The notes under the pieces were generated by a model. That model had not been told where the DNA came from. It saw nothing but the letters and a program-made list of their open reading frames with translations, and did not search any database. A DNA stretch of 64,000 nucleotides from JAXGRD01 sp040766105 (GTDB taxonomy: Bacteria > Bacillota > Clostridia > Peptostreptococcales > Anaerovoracaceae): assembly GCA_040766105.1 (NCBI GenBank), contig JAXGRD010000001.1:248001-312000 (forward strand), written 5' to 3'. This document shows, piece after piece, positions 62,483-64,000 of the stretch. Numbering within the stretch: position 1 is the first letter of the stretch; each line of letters starts with the position of its first letter. A program made the position numbers and the translations under genes.

Positions 62483-63339
62483 TCTTTTCTTCCTTTCTCA
62501 ATGTATTCCAGCAGCTCCTCCAATCCGTGGGGTGCTTTTAGTGACTGATCCAATATCTTTGCTTCCTGTAAGCCTTCAAAGATTTTCAGTAACTTGGGTT
62601 CTTCCAGGTTGGTCTTCTCCAGAAGGTCCTCGTTGGAGAAGATGTCCTCCGGCAATCCTTGGGCAATGACCCGACCTTGATCCAGCAAGACCGCTCGGTC
62701 CGCCCACGCCAAGGCTCTGCTCACGTTGTGGGTGGAGAGAATTACCGTAATGCCCCTCTTGCTCAGGTCATCGATGATCTTGTCCGTAATGGCTGCGTGC
62801 TTGGGGTCCAGCTCCGAGGTGGGTTCGTCAAAGATGATAATCTCCGGATCCATGACCATTACATCGGCAATGGCGACCCTCTTCTTCTGACCGCCGCTGA
62901 GGAAGTGGGTCGGCTTCTCACTGAACTCCTCGATATTCAAGTCCGCCATAATCTTCTTGACCTTCTCCAATGCCACATCTTCCTTCTCTCCCAGATTCAG
63001 CAGACCAAAGGAGATTTCCTGGACGACGCTGGCGGAAAACAGTTGATTGTCCGGGTTTTGAAAGACGATTCCCACTTTCTTCCGCACATCCAACAGGCCT
63101 TTTCGGGAATAATCTATGGGCTTTCCCTGAATCTTCACCCGGCCTTTTTTTGGCTTGAGAATACCGTTAAGGTGGAGGAAGAGGGTGGACTTTCCCGAGC
63201 CGTTGGCACCCATAATGGCCAACTTTTCACCTCGCTTTACCTCCAGGTCGATGCCCCGAAGTGCTTCCGTGCCATCGCTGTAGGTATAGTGAAGATCGTG
63301 TATTTCCAAGGCGGGGCTTTGATTTTCTATACTGCCCAT
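62479..63339 (-). CDS. cbiO: Cobalt ECF transporter ATPase
   Basis: The 286-residue ABC ATPase has Walker A GANGSGKST, Q-loop FQNPDNQLF, signature LSGGQKKRVAIA and Walker B IIIFDEPTS. It powers cobalt uptake with CbiQ and CbiMN. GGAGG seven bases before 63339 sets the start; the frame to 63471 overlaps cbiQ. The two genes overlap by 13 bases. Confidence 0.95.
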   Translation of the reverse strand: MGSIENQSPALEIHDLHYTYSDGTEALRGIDLEVKRGEKLAIMGANGSGKSTLFLHLNGILKPKKGRVKIQGKPIDYSRKGLLDVRKKVGIVFQNPDNQLFSASVVQEISFGLLNLGEKEDVALEKVKKIMADLNIEEFSEKPTHFLSGGQKKRVAIADVMVMDPEIIIFDEPTSELDPKHAAITDKIIDDLSKRGITVILSTHNVSRALAWADRAVLLDQGRVIAQGLPEDIFSNEDLLEKTNLEEPKLLKIFEGLQEAKILDQSLKAPHGLEELLEYIEKGRKE

Positions 63340-64000
63340 ATTTCGCCTCCGTACATTCTTGAGAAGATTCCCGCTGCCAGCAGTAACATCAGAACGATTG
63401 CCACAGTGGCCACTTCTCCGGCTTTTGCCGGGTTGCTGGGGAAGAGAACCCGCATCTTGCCGTCGTAGCACCGCGCTTCCATGGAATCAAATAATATGGA
63501 AGATTTGTGCATGGCAAGAACCAGAACTCTTGCCAGCATTTGCCCCATGCTCCTGACCCCTGTTCTCATGTTTTTGTTTCCAAGCCTGCTGTGCTGGGCC
63601 GTTGTTATGGCAAGGGCCAAGTCCAGTAGGACAAAGATGAAGCGGTAAATAAGGACCATCAGTTCAATGACAATCCATGGACAATGGATTTTTTTGAGAA
63701 GACCCAAGGTATCCAATGTGGGAGTAGTCAGGGTCAGAAAGTAGAGGCATGACACCGCTGCTAAAGATACTAAAATCAAGCGCAGGGCATATAGCAAAGA
63801 GTGGCTGGTGTAGGTAATTCCCTCTAGGGAAAAATCAAAGGCAACGACGATGGTTCCCAATAGGAGGAAAACCAAAGGCGCCGCCATCATCTTCCCATAT
63901 CCCTTGCCGCCCACCGTGCTCCATCGCAAGGTCAAGATTCCCATGATGACGAGGATGCCCGCTGCAATCGGCAAGGTTCGTACACCAACGCATATGAGAA
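63327..64000 (-). CDS. cbiQ: Cobalt ECF transporter membrane protein, N-terminus beyond window
   Basis: The frame is open to the right edge and gives the last 224 residues of a family that is about 250-260 residues long. Four to five helices and the EcfT coupling segment (MGQMLARVLVLAMHKS, then ARCYDG with the Ala-Arg motif) are seen. A TTG at 63974 is not the start, since coding similarity continues upstream of it. Confidence 0.9.
   Translation of the reverse strand, partial: LICVGVRTLPIAAGILVIMGILTLRWSTVGGKGYGKMMAAPLVFLLLGTIVVAFDFSLEGITYTSHSLLYALRLILVSLAAVSCLYFLTLTTPTLDTLGLLKKIHCPWIVIELMVLIYRFIFVLLDLALAITTAQHSRLGNKNMRTGVRSMGQMLARVLVLAMHKSSILFDSMEARCYDGKMRVLFPSNPAKAGEVATVAIVLMLLLAAGIFSRMYGGEIWAV

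Noticed and set aside
1..64000. CRISPR arrays, rRNA genes, prophage, cobalamin riboswitch
   Set aside because: No regularly spaced repeats, rRNA-like stretches or phage structural genes were seen. The cobalamin operon leader lies beyond the right edge.

Overview
The window looks like a chromosomal segment of a low-to-moderate GC Firmicute, most likely an anaerobic amino-acid-fermenting member of the Clostridia. The reasons are strong AGGAGG ribosome sites, an anaerobic (CbiD/CbiK-type) cobalamin pathway, RocR/PrdR-like sigma-54 regulators, a class B sortase, and several ureohydrolases and amidohydrolases. The species cannot be named from sequence reading alone.

Left part (1-13295). A minus-strand operon runs phosphoglucomutase, Hsp33, a DUF1934 protein, a 31-residue membrane microprotein and a DUF1846 protein. 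An IS110-family element (about 862-2220) splits it just before the DUF1846 gene. Next come an HtrA protease, an ispE-gntR pair, tadA with an Ig-like membrane protein, cvpA, and a plus-strand unit of catalase, a DUF454 membrane protein and arginase.

Middle left (13296-22186). This stretch holds a class B sortase, a WYL-type regulator, a CPBP protease / glycosyltransferase / YbaK cluster, a DUF6054 protein and acetyltransferase, a tandem-domain DUF6506 protein, tRNA-Arg(CCT), and an ISLre2-family element. That element has intact ends and a 9-bp target duplication, but its transposase is frameshifted.

Catabolic region (22187-30898). Two modules are arranged head to tail on the minus strand. Each has a PAS/AAA+/Fis sigma-54 activator, then a perfect dyad, then a -24/-12 promoter, then a transporter and hydrolase pair. 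One module drives a BCCT transporter (frameshifted) and an agmatinase-family ureohydrolase. The other drives an amidohydrolase and a BrnQ transporter.

Envelope region (30954-37122). Two paralogous DUF4870 membrane proteins, a surface protein ending in a PKTG sorting signal, and a lipoprotein surround a 1067-residue MalT/BTAD-type regulator. Two promoters here share a direct-repeat operator with 11-bp spacing.

Second catabolic locus (37264-44821). A PucR regulator is divergent from an operon of amidohydrolase, NhaC antiporter, homoserine-dehydrogenase-like protein and cysteine-desulfurase-like protein. An isochorismatase-family hydrolase follows the regulator.

Right part (44855-64000). purB, purA, alr and a tetR gene are followed by a long convergent operon of tightly overlapping genes. 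It combines cobalt uptake (cbiQO), cobaltochelatase, corrin-ring methyltransferases and early tetrapyrrole genes (hemA, hemC, cobA-hemD fusion, cbiJ-sirC fusion). It runs off the right edge.
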